Source: CAZDVQ01 sp964508975
GTDB taxonomy: Bacteria; Bacteroidota; Bacteroidia; Chitinophagales; Saprospiraceae
Reading direction: 5' to 3'
NCBI GenBank assembly: GCA_964508975.1
Contig: CAZDVQ010000002.1
Location: 62,001 to 126,000 of the forward strand
Length of the DNA stretch: 64,000 nucleotides
Position 1 is the stretch's first letter; every line of letters starts with the position of its first letter. Positions 1 to 9,017 of this stretch are shown here, piece by piece. Under the pieces are notes generated by a model. It searched no databases, was not told the DNA's origin, and saw only the letters and a list, made by a program, of their open reading frames with translations. Position numbers and translations under genes: made by a program.

Positions 1-477
1 CGTTTTCAGGTAATTCTCGTAGCTGTATGAATCCAGGTTATCCGCACGGTTAAAGGGCTTGCGTTCAACAATCTTGCGGTAGAGGGTAATCGCGGCGGTA
101 TCTTTTTTAGGTCGTTTACCAATTACCACGATTTCCTCGCCCATTACGCCACCATCGGTTTCGAGCATAACGGTCATCACCTGGTATGTTCCAGGCGTGA
201 TATCGATGGTTTTAGTTTTGTAGCCCAGGTACGACACCTGTACACTTTTGAGTTTCAGGTTAGCCGTTTCCAGTAAAAAATTACCGTCCAGGTCGGCGGT
301 GTTGCCTTCCAGTGTACCGTTGAACACGATATTGGCAAAAGGCAAAGGTTCAAGCGTCTTGGCATCTACTACAATACCTTTTACCTGTGTATTCTGCGCC
401 GATAGACTAGAGCCTACAACAAGAAAACACAAGGTGGCCAATAATAGACGTAAGTTAAATGGGGTTCTCAAAAACAT
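1..477 (-). CDS. DUF5686-type outer membrane protein with carboxypeptidase-like domain (N-terminal part)
   Basis: The first 159 residues of a minus-strand gene that runs off the left edge. I translated it by hand from the ATG complementary to 475-477. It opens with a signal peptide ending near SLSAQ, followed at about residues 25-110 by a carboxypeptidase-like regulatory fold (VKGIVVDAKTLEPLPFANI, then DLDGNF). After that comes a stretch typical of DUF5686 proteins (EEIVVIGKRPKKD, then LYRKIVERKPFNRADNLDSY). In this family the N-terminal fold is followed by an outer membrane beta-barrel, which would lie outside the window. The exact role of the family is not established; an outer membrane location is inferred. 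It is divergent from the M23 peptidase gene at 553. Confidence 0.75.
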   Translation of the reverse strand, partial: MFLRTPFNLRLLLATLCFLVVGSSLSAQNTQVKGIVVDAKTLEPLPFANIVFNGTLEGNTADLDGNFLLETANLKLKSVQVSYLGYKTKTIDITPGTYQVMTVMLETDGGVMGEEIVVIGKRPKKDTAAITLYRKIVERKPFNRADNLDSYSYENYLKT

Positions 478-495
478 AGATTGGGTATATAGCAT

Positions 496-503
496 TAGTT
501 TTG
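496..503 (+). promoter_or_regulatory. Candidate -7 promoter element for the M23 peptidase gene
   Basis: TAGTTTTG matches the Bacteroidota -7 consensus TAnnTTTG and lies about 50 bases before the ATG at 553. No well-spaced -33 TTG is evident, so this rests on one motif. Confidence 0.35.
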
Positions 504-552
504 TACCGTAGTACATGGGTTAAAATGCAAACTGTTTGCCAAATTAAAACAA

Positions 553-1200
553 TTGATGACAAGAACGTTCCCGGTGCACTTCCCGTTGATGGGAAAAGCA
601 TTAAAAAATGATGAATTTATCTTCCTCGACCTCAGCGTGCAACATGCCGCATTACAACATGTAGATGTGGCCCAACTGGAGGCGCTGAGCCAGTACATCG
701 ACCAACAACGGGGCAGCAAGCTAGCGCTAGGCGGCTACGCCGAACACCGCGATTTATACCGCTCCAGCACCGTTTTCAAAGATGCTACTCAGGACCGCAA
801 CATTCACCTGGGCGTAGATTGTTGGGCCGATGCTGGCACCCCTATTTTTGCACCTTTCGATGCGGTAGTTCATAGTTTTAAAAACAACGATTTATACCGC
901 GATTACGGCCCCACCATCATCCTGCAACATGAACACGAAGGTCAAGTATTTTTCAGCCTTTATGGGCACTTGAGCCTCAGCGACCTCAACGGGCTGTACC
1001 CAGGCAAGCCTATTCCACAAGGTACGGCTTTTTGTCATATCGGGCAAAACCATGAAAACGGCCAATGGCCGCCTCATTTACACCTACAACTCATCCTCGA
1101 CATGCAGGGCCTCTCCGGCGATTACCCCGGCGTAGCTAGCCAGCAAGATGCTCCAGGATTTCTAGCCAACTGCCCCGACCCGATGTTCTTGTTTATGTAA
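553..1200 (+). CDS. M23 family metallopeptidase
   Basis: A 215-residue protein with a LytM/M23 peptidoglycan endopeptidase domain in its C-terminal two thirds. The zinc-site motifs are visible: HLGVD (H85, D89) and HLHL (H175, H177), with the family-typical GTPIFAPFDAVV and YGHLS strands between them. It lacks an obvious signal peptide, which is unusual for an enzyme that would cut peptidoglycan in the periplasm. Some Bacteroidota M23 proteins of this length are also annotated without one. Two ATGs stand in a row at 553 and 556. It probably has its own promoter and is divergent from the DUF5686-type gene. The substrate is inferred from the family only. Confidence 0.88.
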   Translation: MMTRTFPVHFPLMGKALKNDEFIFLDLSVQHAALQHVDVAQLEALSQYIDQQRGSKLALGGYAEHRDLYRSSTVFKDATQDRNIHLGVDCWADAGTPIFAPFDAVVHSFKNNDLYRDYGPTIILQHEHEGQVFFSLYGHLSLSDLNGLYPGKPIPQGTAFCHIGQNHENGQWPPHLHLQLILDMQGLSGDYPGVASQQDAPGFLANCPDPMFLFM

Positions 1201-1201
1201 T

Positions 1202-1217
1202 TACGGTAAACACCGTA
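1202..1217. other. Short inverted repeat after the M23 gene
   Basis: TACGGT and ACCGTA separated by four bases begin two bases after the M23 stop codon. No T-run follows, so a terminator role is doubtful. Confidence 0.3.
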
Positions 1218-1269
1218 TGAGCTGGCATCGCTTTGTTGCGTTAATTTGGGGAACTAAAACCCTATTGCC

Positions 1270-1956
1270 ATGCAAAAATTAATTTTGTTGTTCTGCCTGC
1301 TCATCGGGAACCAAGCTTGGAGCCAGATCAGTGTCATTGCAGGATATAACGCGGTGCCTTTCAAAGAAAAACGCCTCGACGAAATCGTGCTGCGCTACAA
1401 CAGCACCCGAACTTGGCTTTCCGAGCAGATGCAAGACTTTCACTATCTTCAAGGCTTCCGACTGGGCCTAGGCTACACCACGCCCAAGGGCATGATATAC
1501 ACGTTTAGCTGGGAAAGCTCCGGCGGCAGCCGTAAAGCCTCTGGCATTCAACCTAATGGTTTAGAAGGTTATCGCAAGGTACAAATCAAGCAAAATAGTT
1601 TCATGATGGGGGTTTCCAAAAAATTCAGAATCGCCGATAGGCTAGGCCTAGCCCCGGGCTTGTCGCTCGATTTAACGGGCGTTATCATCAATACCAAGAG
1701 CAATTCAGATGTAGAAACGCTAAACCTGGTAGATAAATTATCGGTGGGTGCGCACCTGTTTACCCGCGTGGAGTACAACTTGTTTGGCAGCTTCAACATG
1801 GGCATCGAGCCATATTATCACCTCTCGCCAAAAGTTGATTTATATCCCGTCGAGCAAGCATTGGATGCCGTGAACGCTGGCAACTTTGAGCCCGAGGATT
1901 TTAACCGCTCGCTCGATGCTTTTGGCTTTTGCACCTATGTGCGTTATGTTTTTTGA
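1270..1956 (+). CDS. Predicted outer membrane beta-barrel protein
   Basis: A 228-residue protein with a clear signal peptide (LILLFCLLIGNQAWSQ) and a body of alternating amphipathic strands, for example GFRLGLGYTTPKGMIYTFSW and LFTRVEYNLFGSFNMGIEPYY. It ends in YVRYVF, and a terminal aromatic residue is typical of bacterial outer membrane beta-barrels. It resembles the small barrel proteins grouped loosely as outer membrane beta-barrel domain proteins in Bacteroidota. I cannot assign a function. A GC-rich repeat starts eight bases after its stop codon. Confidence 0.7.
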   Translation: MQKLILLFCLLIGNQAWSQISVIAGYNAVPFKEKRLDEIVLRYNSTRTWLSEQMQDFHYLQGFRLGLGYTTPKGMIYTFSWESSGGSRKASGIQPNGLEGYRKVQIKQNSFMMGVSKKFRIADRLGLAPGLSLDLTGVIINTKSNSDVETLNLVDKLSVGAHLFTRVEYNLFGSFNMGIEPYYHLSPKVDLYPVEQALDAVNAGNFEPEDFNRSLDAFGFCTYVRYVF

Positions 1957-1963
1957 TGATGTA

Positions 1964-2083
1964 TTTGGGGCCTCCCCGCCGCGCTAAAGCGGCGGCGGGG
2001 CGCTACGTTGCGCGGCTCGCTGACGCTCGGCCCGCGTTGCGGTCTGGCCCTGTGGGCCACCGCTCCACATCGCTAGGCCGGAT
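1964..2083 (+). repeat. GC-rich modular intergenic repeat, subfamily A (copy A1)
   Basis: Starts TTTGGGGCCTCCCC and contains the subfamily A core GCTACGTTGCGCGGCTCGCT, then GACGCTCGGCCC. It ends with GGTCTGGCCC, GGGCCACCGCTCCACATCGC and TAGGCC. The front part is a hairpin of CCGCCGC and GCGGCGG. The same core and end recur at 7550 (inverted), 10265, 33263, 38946 (inverted), 53921 (inverted) and 60213. The copy lies between the end of the barrel gene and the promoter-like TACCTTCG at 2111. Confidence 0.85.
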
Positions 2084-2141
2084 AAGCAATCAAATCTTCC
2101 ATAAACACCGTACCTTCGCACCTGAAATGATTCCTCCAGGC

Positions 2142-3068
2142 ATGAAAGTAACCGGGTTTACCTTTATCAAAAACGCTGTCAAGTACGACTACCCCGTGGT
2201 AGAGGCTATCCGTTCTATCTTGCCCATCTGCGATGATTTTGTGGTAGCCCTCGGCCAATCCGACGACGATACGGAGGCCCTTATCCAGGCCATTGACACT
2301 AGCAAGATAAAAATAGTCCGTACCGTTTGGGACGAAAGCCTTCGCGAGGGGGGCCGAGTTCTTGCAGCAGAAACAAACAAGGCCCTCGCTGCCATCCCCG
2401 AAGATAGCGACTGGGCCTTCTACATACAAGGCGACGAGGTGGTACACGAGCAATATCTACCCCTCATCCAAGCAGCCATGCAGGCTATGCTCCATGAGAA
2501 AAACATAGATGGCCTGCTTTTCCATTACCTACACTTTTACGGCTCGTACGATTATGTGGGCGCATCCAAACGCTGGTACGAGCACGAAATCAGGGTTATC
2601 CGAAACCGACAAGATATCTATTCATACCGCGATGCACAAGGCTTCCGCAAGGGCGATAACCAAAAGCTAAATGTTGCAGCCATCGATGCCTATGTGTATC
2701 ACTACGGCTGGGTCAAAGACCCCAGGGCCATGCAGGCCAAGCAAGAAAACTTTCAACGCTATTGGCATAACGACCAGTGGATTGAACAACATGTACCCAA
2801 AGTAGAGCAGTATGACTTTAGCAATATAGATAGCCTCGCAGCGTTTAAAGGTACGCACCCTGCCGTGATGCAGGCCCGTGTTGAACGCGTTAACTGGCAG
2901 TTTGATTACGATTTGAGTTTTAACCGCCTAAGCCTAAAACAACGCCTAAAAGCATTTTTAAAACGTTATTTAGGTATAGATACCAGTTACAAGAATTACA
3001 TTTTGAAAAAATCTTATACCTTTACGCCCCTAAACAACACTAAAAACATTCAAGATGGAAGAAATTGA
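2142..3068 (+). CDS. Family 2 glycosyltransferase
   Basis: A 308-residue GT-A-fold glycosyltransferase starting MKVTGFTFIKNAVKYDYPVV. The acidic metal/nucleotide-sugar motif is GDE around residues 97-99 (YIQGDEVVHEQ), and the N-terminal strand shows the expected nucleotide-binding pattern (CDDFVVALGQSDDDT). An in-frame extension back to 1929 runs through the GC-rich repeat and is not credible. ATG 2127 is also in frame, but 2142 gives the start normal for these proteins. A TAnnTT(C)G-type motif, TACCTTCG, lies at 2111-2118. The last 14 bases overlap frr, suggesting translational coupling. It probably acts on cell-surface glycans; the acceptor is unknown. Confidence 0.85.
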   Translation: MKVTGFTFIKNAVKYDYPVVEAIRSILPICDDFVVALGQSDDDTEALIQAIDTSKIKIVRTVWDESLREGGRVLAAETNKALAAIPEDSDWAFYIQGDEVVHEQYLPLIQAAMQAMLHEKNIDGLLFHYLHFYGSYDYVGASKRWYEHEIRVIRNRQDIYSYRDAQGFRKGDNQKLNVAAIDAYVYHYGWVKDPRAMQAKQENFQRYWHNDQWIEQHVPKVEQYDFSNIDSLAAFKGTHPAVMQARVERVNWQFDYDLSFNRLSLKQRLKAFLKRYLGIDTSYKNYILKKSYTFTPLNNTKNIQDGRN

Positions 3069-3615
3069 GTTGATGTTGTCCATGACAAAGGAATCGATGG
3101 AGAATGCCTTGACACACCTTCAATTTGAGCTAACCAAAGTACGCACGGGAAAAGTTACCCCTACCCTGCTTGACCCCGTAAAAGTGGACTACTACGGCAG
3201 CTATGTACCCGTTGCACAAGTAGCCACCATCAAGGCTTTGGATGCTCGCTCGTTGAGTATTACCCCTTGGGAAAAGAATATGTTGCAACCCATCGAAAAA
3301 GCAATTTTCGAGGCCAACATGGGCTTAACCCCTCAAAACGACGGTATTCAAATCCGTTTGAACATACCACCACTCACCGAGGAACGTCGTAAAGAACTGG
3401 TTAAATCCAGCAGTGGCCATGTGGAGCACGCCAAGGTATCTATCCGCAATGCACGCCGCGATGCTATCGAAGATATTAAAAAATCGGTAAAAGATGGCCT
3501 TTCTGAAGATGCAGGTAAACGCTACGAAGCTCAGGTACAAGCTATTACCGACGATTATATTGCCAAGGCCGAACGCATTTTCGAAGCCAAAGAAAAAGAT
3601 ATCATGACGGTTTAA
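3055..3615 (+). CDS. frr: Ribosome recycling factor
   Basis: A 186-residue protein of the usual length for RRF. It has family-specific stretches such as LTKVRTGKVTPTLLDPVKVD, PPLTEERRKELVK and NARRDAIEDIKK, and ends in a long helix. Together with EF-G it splits the post-termination ribosome into subunits. The ATG at 3055 lies inside the end of the glycosyltransferase gene, so the two are cotranscribed. In many Bacteroidota frr follows pyrH, which is not so here. A strong palindromic terminator follows. Confidence 0.97.
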   Translation: MEEIELMLSMTKESMENALTHLQFELTKVRTGKVTPTLLDPVKVDYYGSYVPVAQVATIKALDARSLSITPWEKNMLQPIEKAIFEANMGLTPQNDGIQIRLNIPPLTEERRKELVKSSSGHVEHAKVSIRNARRDAIEDIKKSVKDGLSEDAGKRYEAQVQAITDDYIAKAERIFEAKEKDIMTV

Positions 3616-3635
3616 TCGTCTAAATATAAGCCAAT

Positions 3636-3669
3636 AAAAAAAGGGTTCAGTTAACTGAACCCTTTTTTT
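3636..3669. terminator. Rho-independent terminator after frr
   Basis: A perfect 20-base palindrome, GGGTTCAGTTAACTGAACCC, is flanked by seven A on the left and seven T on the right, so it could work in both directions. Confidence 0.9.
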
Positions 3670-3756
3670 GTGCCCAATCGTCAAGTGCTGTAGCTATGCA
3701 GACAAATTCCAAACAATTTGATACTTTCGCGGTTACGTTTATCATAAAATTTGCCC

Positions 3757-6700
3757 ATGAAACTGAATTACAGAATTTTAAGCACGCTATTGTTGCTTAG
3801 TGTAAGTTTGGCGGTGTTTGGCCAGTCCAACCAAAAGGATTTAATCCAAGCCTATCTTACAGCCAACCAAGCACAACTACAACTCAAGCCCAGCGACTTT
3901 GCCGATTGGGTTATTACCGACAGCTACAACTCCAAGCATAATGGGGTAAGCCACGTGTATGTTAATCAACGCTTTTCTGGCATCAAGTTATACGGTGCTA
4001 TTTCAAGTATTGCTATTCAAAACAACCAAATTGTTCATTTTGGCAATCGTTTCCAGCGTAATTTGGACAGCCGCATCAACAGCACCAACCCTAGCCTAAG
4101 TGCGGCCCAAGCAGTGCAACAAGTGGCTAATATACTTGAGCTAAACCTCACCTCGGCACCCGAATTAACGGAAAGCCCAAGCGAGCCTAATAGCTTCGTG
4201 TTCCAGCCCAGTGGTATCTCGCGCCGCGACATCCAAGTAGAACTTGTTTACCATGCTTCAGCCCAAGGTAATATCACCCTGGCTTGGAATGTAAACATCT
4301 ATACGCTCGATGGCCAAAACTGGTGGAACATTCAAGTGGATGCCACTACCGGTACAGAACTAGACCGCGATAACTGGATCGTAAAATGTGATTTTGGCCA
4401 CGCTGCCCATGAACACACGGCCACCTGCCAACATGGCCACGGGAACCTACCATCACTCGCAGACGATGCTCCAGAAGGTAGTACTGCCCTTGGCGCATAC
4501 CGCGTATTCCCCATCCCTGCTGAAAGCCCGAACCATGGCACACATACTTTGATCAACGATCCAAGTAATGCTACAGCTTCGCCTTTTGGCTGGCATGACA
4601 ATAACGGCGTATCTGGTGCCGATTTCACCATTACCCGCGGCAACAACGTTTATGCCGCCGATGACACCTCAAACCTAGATGTACCTGGCTATAGCCCTGA
4701 CGGTGGGCCAAGCCTAAATTTTAACTTCCCGTACAACGGCAACAACCACCCAAATACCTGGATCGATGCCGCTATTACCAACCTGTTCTACATGAACAAC
4801 ATCATGCACGACGTTTGGTATCAGTACGGCTTTGATGAAGAAGCTGGTAATTTCCAAGAACTTAACTACTCAGGCCAAGGCCTCGGTGATGATTATGTAT
4901 TTGCCGATGCCCAAGATGGCAGCGGTACCAACAACGCCAACTTTGGAACACCTCCAGATGGCAGCAATCCTCGCATGCAGATGTTCCTCTGGTCGGGCAA
5001 CGCAAATGGAACGGTTACTATCAATAGCCCAAGTGGATTAGCAGGTGCCTACACGGCCGCACAAGCTGGCTTTGGCGGTTTAAACACCGTTACGGGAAAC
5101 TTAGTGCTCGTAGACGACGGCACCGCCCCTACAGCCGATGGTTGCGAAAACCCATTCGTGAATGCAGCGGCCTTAAGTGGTAAAGTTGCTATGGTTGACC
5201 GTGGTACCTGCCAGTTTGGTACTAAATGCTTATTTGCCGAAGCCAATGGCGCTATCGGCGTTGTGGTGTGCAATAACCAAGCAGGAGCCCCAACATCAAT
5301 GGCTTCTGGTAACGATGGCTTTGCCGTGACAATCCCTTGCTTCATGATGTCGCAAGCCGACTGTAACCTGATTAAAATCCAATTGAACGCTGGCCAAAAC
5401 GTGAATATTACCTTGGCCCCTCAAACGGTTGTTCCCCGCGACAGTGATGTTGACAACGGCATCATCGCCCACGAATATACCCACGGTATCTCTAACCGCT
5501 TAACTGGTGGTCCTTCTAATACCTCTTGCTTAACCAATGAGGAACAAATGGGTGAAGGCTGGAGCGACTGGTATTGCCTTATGGTTACCATTAAATCAAC
5601 TGACGTTGGCACTGCCGGAAGGGGAATAGGTACATACGCCAGCGGCCAACCAACCACCGCTACGGGTATTCGCCCCTATGCCTACAGCACAGATATGACC
5701 ATCAACCCTCAAACCTACGGTCAATTGGCCAACTTCTCTATTCCTCACGGTGTAGGTTCGGTTTGGTGTACTACCCTTTGGGATTTAACCTGGGCACTTA
5801 TTGACCTCCACGGCTTTGACCCCGATTATTACAACGGAACTGGTGGCAACAACATCGCCATGCAACTCGTAACCGATGGTTTGAAACTACAAGCCTGTAA
5901 CCCAGGCTTTATTGATGGCCGCGATGCTATCCTCTTGGCCGACCAGCTGTATTACGGTGGTGCGCACCAATGTTTAATCTGGGAAGTATTCGCACGCCGC
6001 GGCATTGGCTACAGCGCCCAACAAGGCAGCAACGATGTAGTTGGCGACGAAATTGAAGCCTTCGATGTACCGCCAACTTGTCAACTAGCTACCCAAGCAC
6101 CTGTTGCCGCTTTCGTGGCCGATGTAACCAGCACTTGCAGTGGTACCGTTAACTTTAGCGACCAATCGACCAACATTGCACAAACCTGGTCATGGAACTT
6201 CGGCGATGGCAATACGTCAACGCTCCAAAATCCAAGTCATACCTACACCGCGGAAGGTACATACACCGTAATCCTTACTGTGACCAACAACATTGGTAGC
6301 GATAGCGAAACCCGCACGGCCTACATCACCGTGAACTTCCTCGACGCGCCACAGGTTAACGGCGCCAGTGTTTGTACCGGGCAAAGTGCCGCGTTGAGCA
6401 CCAGCAACAACCCCAACACCACCGCACAATGGTACGATGCCAACAATAACTTGTTGTTCACCGGTAATACCTTCAACACACCAGCCCTGACTAGCAATAC
6501 CAGCTACCAAGTGATGGCCGTTGAAAATAAACCAATCGCCAACGTTGGACCGCTCGATAATACCATCGGTGGTGGTGGCTACCACAACACGGGCTTCGAT
6601 GGCCGCTTGATGTTTACTGCCTTAAAACCATTCCGGATCTTATCTTTCTGGGTTGATGCCGGCAACGCTGGTAGCCGCACTATCACGCTCCGCGACGAGA

Positions 6701-7485
6701 ACACCAACCAGGTTGTCGATACCAAAACCGTAACTATACCTAATGGCCAAAGCCGGGTAAACATCAACCTTGAAGTACCATACGCAGGTGATTTCAGTAT
6801 CGGCAATGCCAACCTCAATCTTTATCGCAACAATGCTGGTGTAAACTTCCCATACACCCTAGCCAATATCGTGAGCATCACGGGTTCATCGGCAACGGGT
6901 GGTAACCCAACGTACTACTACTTCTACGATTGGGCGGTACAGGAAATACCATGTGAGAGCCCGCTTACGCCTGTACAAGTTGCCGTAGCTGGTCCATTGG
7001 CCAGCTTCAGCAACAGCGCAGGTACCAGCAGCACCATTACCTTTACCAACACCTCAAGCGGTGCCACCAGCTACAGCTGGGCCTTTGGTGATGGCAACAG
7101 CTCAACCGATGCCAACCCTGTACATACCTATGCTAATCCTGGCACTTACTCGGTTACTTTAACGGCCACTAGCGGCGCTTGTAGCAATACATCTGTACAG
7201 ACCGTAAGTGTGCTGGTTGGTACAAGTTTGCCAGAGGGCGCTAGTATCCAGTTGTTCCCGAACCCAAGTAAAGGTCAAACCAACCTGAGCCTGAATGGCT
7301 TCCCTGACAATGAGCTTATTATAGAAATCCTTGCCAGCGATGGCAGGTTAGTGCTAAGCCAACAGTTCAGCATGGTCAATGGCTCACACGAGTTTGATCT
7401 ACGCAGTCTGGCCAATGGCTTGTACTTGATCAAAATCAGCTCGGGTACATTCACCACCTTCGAGAAACTGCATATTGTACGCTAA
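3757..7485 (+). CDS. Secreted M36 (fungalysin-type) metallopeptidase with PA, PKD and T9SS sorting domains
   Basis: A 1242-residue exported protease. In order: signal peptide (to about residue 20), an FTP/PepSY-type inhibitory propeptide (about 25-210), then the peptidase domain with the zinc motif HEYTH (H572, H576) and the third ligand E600 in GEGWSDW. A protease-associated (PA) insert lies at about 450-550. PKD domains follow at about 785-850 (WNFGDG) and 1085-1145 (WAFGDG), and the last 80 residues are a type IX sorting domain (LFPNPSKG, then NGLYLIKI). The family degrades proteins outside the cell, and the tail predicts export by T9SS and anchoring or release at the surface. Translation from the TTG at 3751 is possible, but the ATG at 3757 starts the signal peptide. 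A weak -7 element, TACTTTCG, lies at about 3722. Confidence 0.93.
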   Translation: MKLNYRILSTLLLLSVSLAVFGQSNQKDLIQAYLTANQAQLQLKPSDFADWVITDSYNSKHNGVSHVYVNQRFSGIKLYGAISSIAIQNNQIVHFGNRFQRNLDSRINSTNPSLSAAQAVQQVANILELNLTSAPELTESPSEPNSFVFQPSGISRRDIQVELVYHASAQGNITLAWNVNIYTLDGQNWWNIQVDATTGTELDRDNWIVKCDFGHAAHEHTATCQHGHGNLPSLADDAPEGSTALGAYRVFPIPAESPNHGTHTLINDPSNATASPFGWHDNNGVSGADFTITRGNNVYAADDTSNLDVPGYSPDGGPSLNFNFPYNGNNHPNTWIDAAITNLFYMNNIMHDVWYQYGFDEEAGNFQELNYSGQGLGDDYVFADAQDGSGTNNANFGTPPDGSNPRMQMFLWSGNANGTVTINSPSGLAGAYTAAQAGFGGLNTVTGNLVLVDDGTAPTADGCENPFVNAAALSGKVAMVDRGTCQFGTKCLFAEANGAIGVVVCNNQAGAPTSMASGNDGFAVTIPCFMMSQADCNLIKIQLNAGQNVNITLAPQTVVPRDSDVDNGIIAHEYTHGISNRLTGGPSNTSCLTNEEQMGEGWSDWYCLMVTIKSTDVGTAGRGIGTYASGQPTTATGIRPYAYSTDMTINPQTYGQLANFSIPHGVGSVWCTTLWDLTWALIDLHGFDPDYYNGTGGNNIAMQLVTDGLKLQACNPGFIDGRDAILLADQLYYGGAHQCLIWEVFARRGIGYSAQQGSNDVVGDEIEAFDVPPTCQLATQAPVAAFVADVTSTCSGTVNFSDQSTNIAQTWSWNFGDGNTSTLQNPSHTYTAEGTYTVILTVTNNIGSDSETRTAYITVNFLDAPQVNGASVCTGQSAALSTSNNPNTTAQWYDANNNLLFTGNTFNTPALTSNTSYQVMAVENKPIANVGPLDNTIGGGGYHNTGFDGRLMFTALKPFRILSFWVDAGNAGSRTITLRDENTNQVVDTKTVTIPNGQSRVNINLEVPYAGDFSIGNANLNLYRNNAGVNFPYTLANIVSITGSSATGGNPTYYYFYDWAVQEIPCESPLTPVQVAVAGPLASFSNSAGTSSTITFTNTSSGATSYSWAFGDGNSSTDANPVHTYANPGTYSVTLTATSGACSNTSVQTVSVLVGTSLPEGASIQLFPNPSKGQTNLSLNGFPDNELIIEILASDGRLVLSQQFSMVNGSHEFDLRSLANGLYLIKISSGTFTTFEKLHIVR

Positions 7486-7503
7486 TCAAAGGTTAATCGC
7501 CGA

Positions 7504-7549
7504 TAAAAAAACGCCAAGCCCTATTCTGGGGCTTGGCGTTTTTTTTTTT
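7504..7549. terminator. Bidirectional terminator between convergent genes
   Basis: AACGCCAAGCCC and GGGCTTGGCGTT form a 12-bp stem with a 7-base loop, with an A-run on the left and about ten T on the right. It serves the M36 peptidase gene and probably also the convergent metallophosphoesterase gene. Confidence 0.88.
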
Positions 7550-7663
7550 GCGCCAGCGATGTGAAGCGGTGGCCCGCAGGGCCAGACCAAGCCCGCAGGG
7601 CGAAGGGCCGAGCGAATAGCGAGCCGCGTAACGTAGCGACGGCCGTAGGCCGGGCGCCCAAAA
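7550..7663 (-). repeat. GC-rich modular intergenic repeat, subfamily A (copy A2)
   Basis: An inverted subfamily A copy directly abutting the terminator. Read on the minus strand it begins TTTTGGGCGCC and contains GCTACGTTACGCGGCTCGCT and CGCTCGGCCC, ending GGGCCACCGCTTCACATCGC. Its three small hairpins (GGCCC/GGGCC, GCCC/GGGC, GGCC/GGCC) have the loops GCA, GCA and GTA as written on the plus strand. Confidence 0.85.
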
Positions 7664-7727
7664 TCGACAAAAAGATGCAATGATAAAAAGATGAAATGAC
7701 TTTTGCGCAAATGACTAACTCCCCAAC

Positions 7728-8981
7728 CTAGCCCCTACGCAACTCGATAACCGTTACCTCGGGCCAGATGCCTACCCTACCGCTAAACGCCAAGAACCCA
7801 AAACCGCGGTTCACATTAAGCTTACGGCCATTGACCTCATAAACACCCGCCCAGCGAGGGTAGCGCAACTTGGCCGGGCTCCATTTGAGGAAAGGCAGCT
7901 CAACACCCATTTGCATGCCGTGGGTATGTCCCGCCAGCGTGAGGTGGATCATGTTGGGATTATCCTTAACCTGTGCCTCGAAGTGGCTAGGGTCGTGCGA
8001 GAGCAATATTTTAAACGTATCGGGGCTGAGGCCAGCCATAGCTTTGTCGAGATCACCGTGCTGGGCGAAGCCTTTTCCCCAGTTCTCAATACCCACGATG
8101 GCCAGTTTTTGCCCATCGCGCTCGATGAAAGTATGCTCGTTGAGCATGAGTTTAAACCCTGCATCGGCGTGGTTTTTATACATGTCGAGCATGTTTTGCT
8201 GCTTGGCTTCGGGGCTCGGCCACTGCACGTAATCTGCATAGTCGTGGTTGCCGAGGATAGAATATTTGCCGTAAGGAGCCTCAACCTCGGCGAACATCTG
8301 CTTGTAAGGTTCAAACTCGCTGGCCAGGTTGTTCACGAGGTCGCCCGTGAAGAAAAATATGTCGCTGCCCTGTTGTTTAATCAATTCAACACCCTTCCGA
8401 ACGGCCTCGATATTATCAAAGCTACCCGAGTGGATATCTGACACCTGCGTGATGGTAAATCCATCGAAAGCTGGCGGTAAATCAGGGAATTTAAGCACGT
8501 GGCGGTGCACGGTAAAGTCGTATTTACCCTTGGCGATACCATAGACAAATGACGCAAACGGTACCGCAGCCAACATGATACCTAGTTGCGAAATAAACTT
8601 ACGGCGCTCCGGTAAAAAGTGATCGGGCTCAGGTTTTACCGTAAAGTAACTATAAAGCCCAGCTCCAAATCGGTAAATATCTTCCATGAACAACACGCTC
8701 ACAAACACCGTTTGCGTAACCAACATGGTGATGACACTGGCCAAGGCCAATTTAGCCATGGGCGTAAACTGGTGCGTACGCTGCACACTCTGGAAACTCA
8801 GGAACATGAAAATGGGCAAACCAATACAAATAGCCCAGTACAGTACGTGTACCGATTGCCGTAGCACAGGCGAGGCCCAACTGGCCGTCAAGGTTTTAAT
8901 GCCTTGGAACACATACCAATCGATGAATAGGAAAAAAGTGAATACAACGGCGAAGAAGATAATTGGACCGGCGCTTTGCAT
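7728..8981 (-). CDS. Membrane-anchored metallophosphoesterase
   Basis: A 417-residue protein with about four N-terminal membrane segments (residues 1-130) followed by a calcineurin-like phosphoesterase domain. The metal-binding motifs are in order: SDIH (D182, H184), GDLVNN, GNHDY, and AGHTHG near the C-terminus. This layout matches the YkuE/YaeI-type phosphodiesterases, some of which act on lipid substrates at the membrane; the substrate here is unknown. It lies 36 bases downstream of the MFS gene on the same strand and is probably cotranscribed with it. Confidence 0.9.
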   Translation of the reverse strand: MQSAGPIIFFAVVFTFFLFIDWYVFQGIKTLTASWASPVLRQSVHVLYWAICIGLPIFMFLSFQSVQRTHQFTPMAKLALASVITMLVTQTVFVSVLFMEDIYRFGAGLYSYFTVKPEPDHFLPERRKFISQLGIMLAAVPFASFVYGIAKGKYDFTVHRHVLKFPDLPPAFDGFTITQVSDIHSGSFDNIEAVRKGVELIKQQGSDIFFFTGDLVNNLASEFEPYKQMFAEVEAPYGKYSILGNHDYADYVQWPSPEAKQQNMLDMYKNHADAGFKLMLNEHTFIERDGQKLAIVGIENWGKGFAQHGDLDKAMAGLSPDTFKILLSHDPSHFEAQVKDNPNMIHLTLAGHTHGMQMGVELPFLKWSPAKLRYPRWAGVYEVNGRKLNVNRGFGFLAFSGRVGIWPEVTVIELRRG

Positions 8982-9017
8982 GGAAAAACATTTGCAAAGA
9001 GAACAACGAATAAAGCG

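Noticed and set aside
1929..2141. N-terminal extension of the glycosyltransferase gene
   Set aside because: It reads through repeat A1, while the family's usual N-terminus starts at 2142.
3751..3756. TTG start of the M36 peptidase gene
   Set aside because: The ATG two codons later starts a normal signal peptide.
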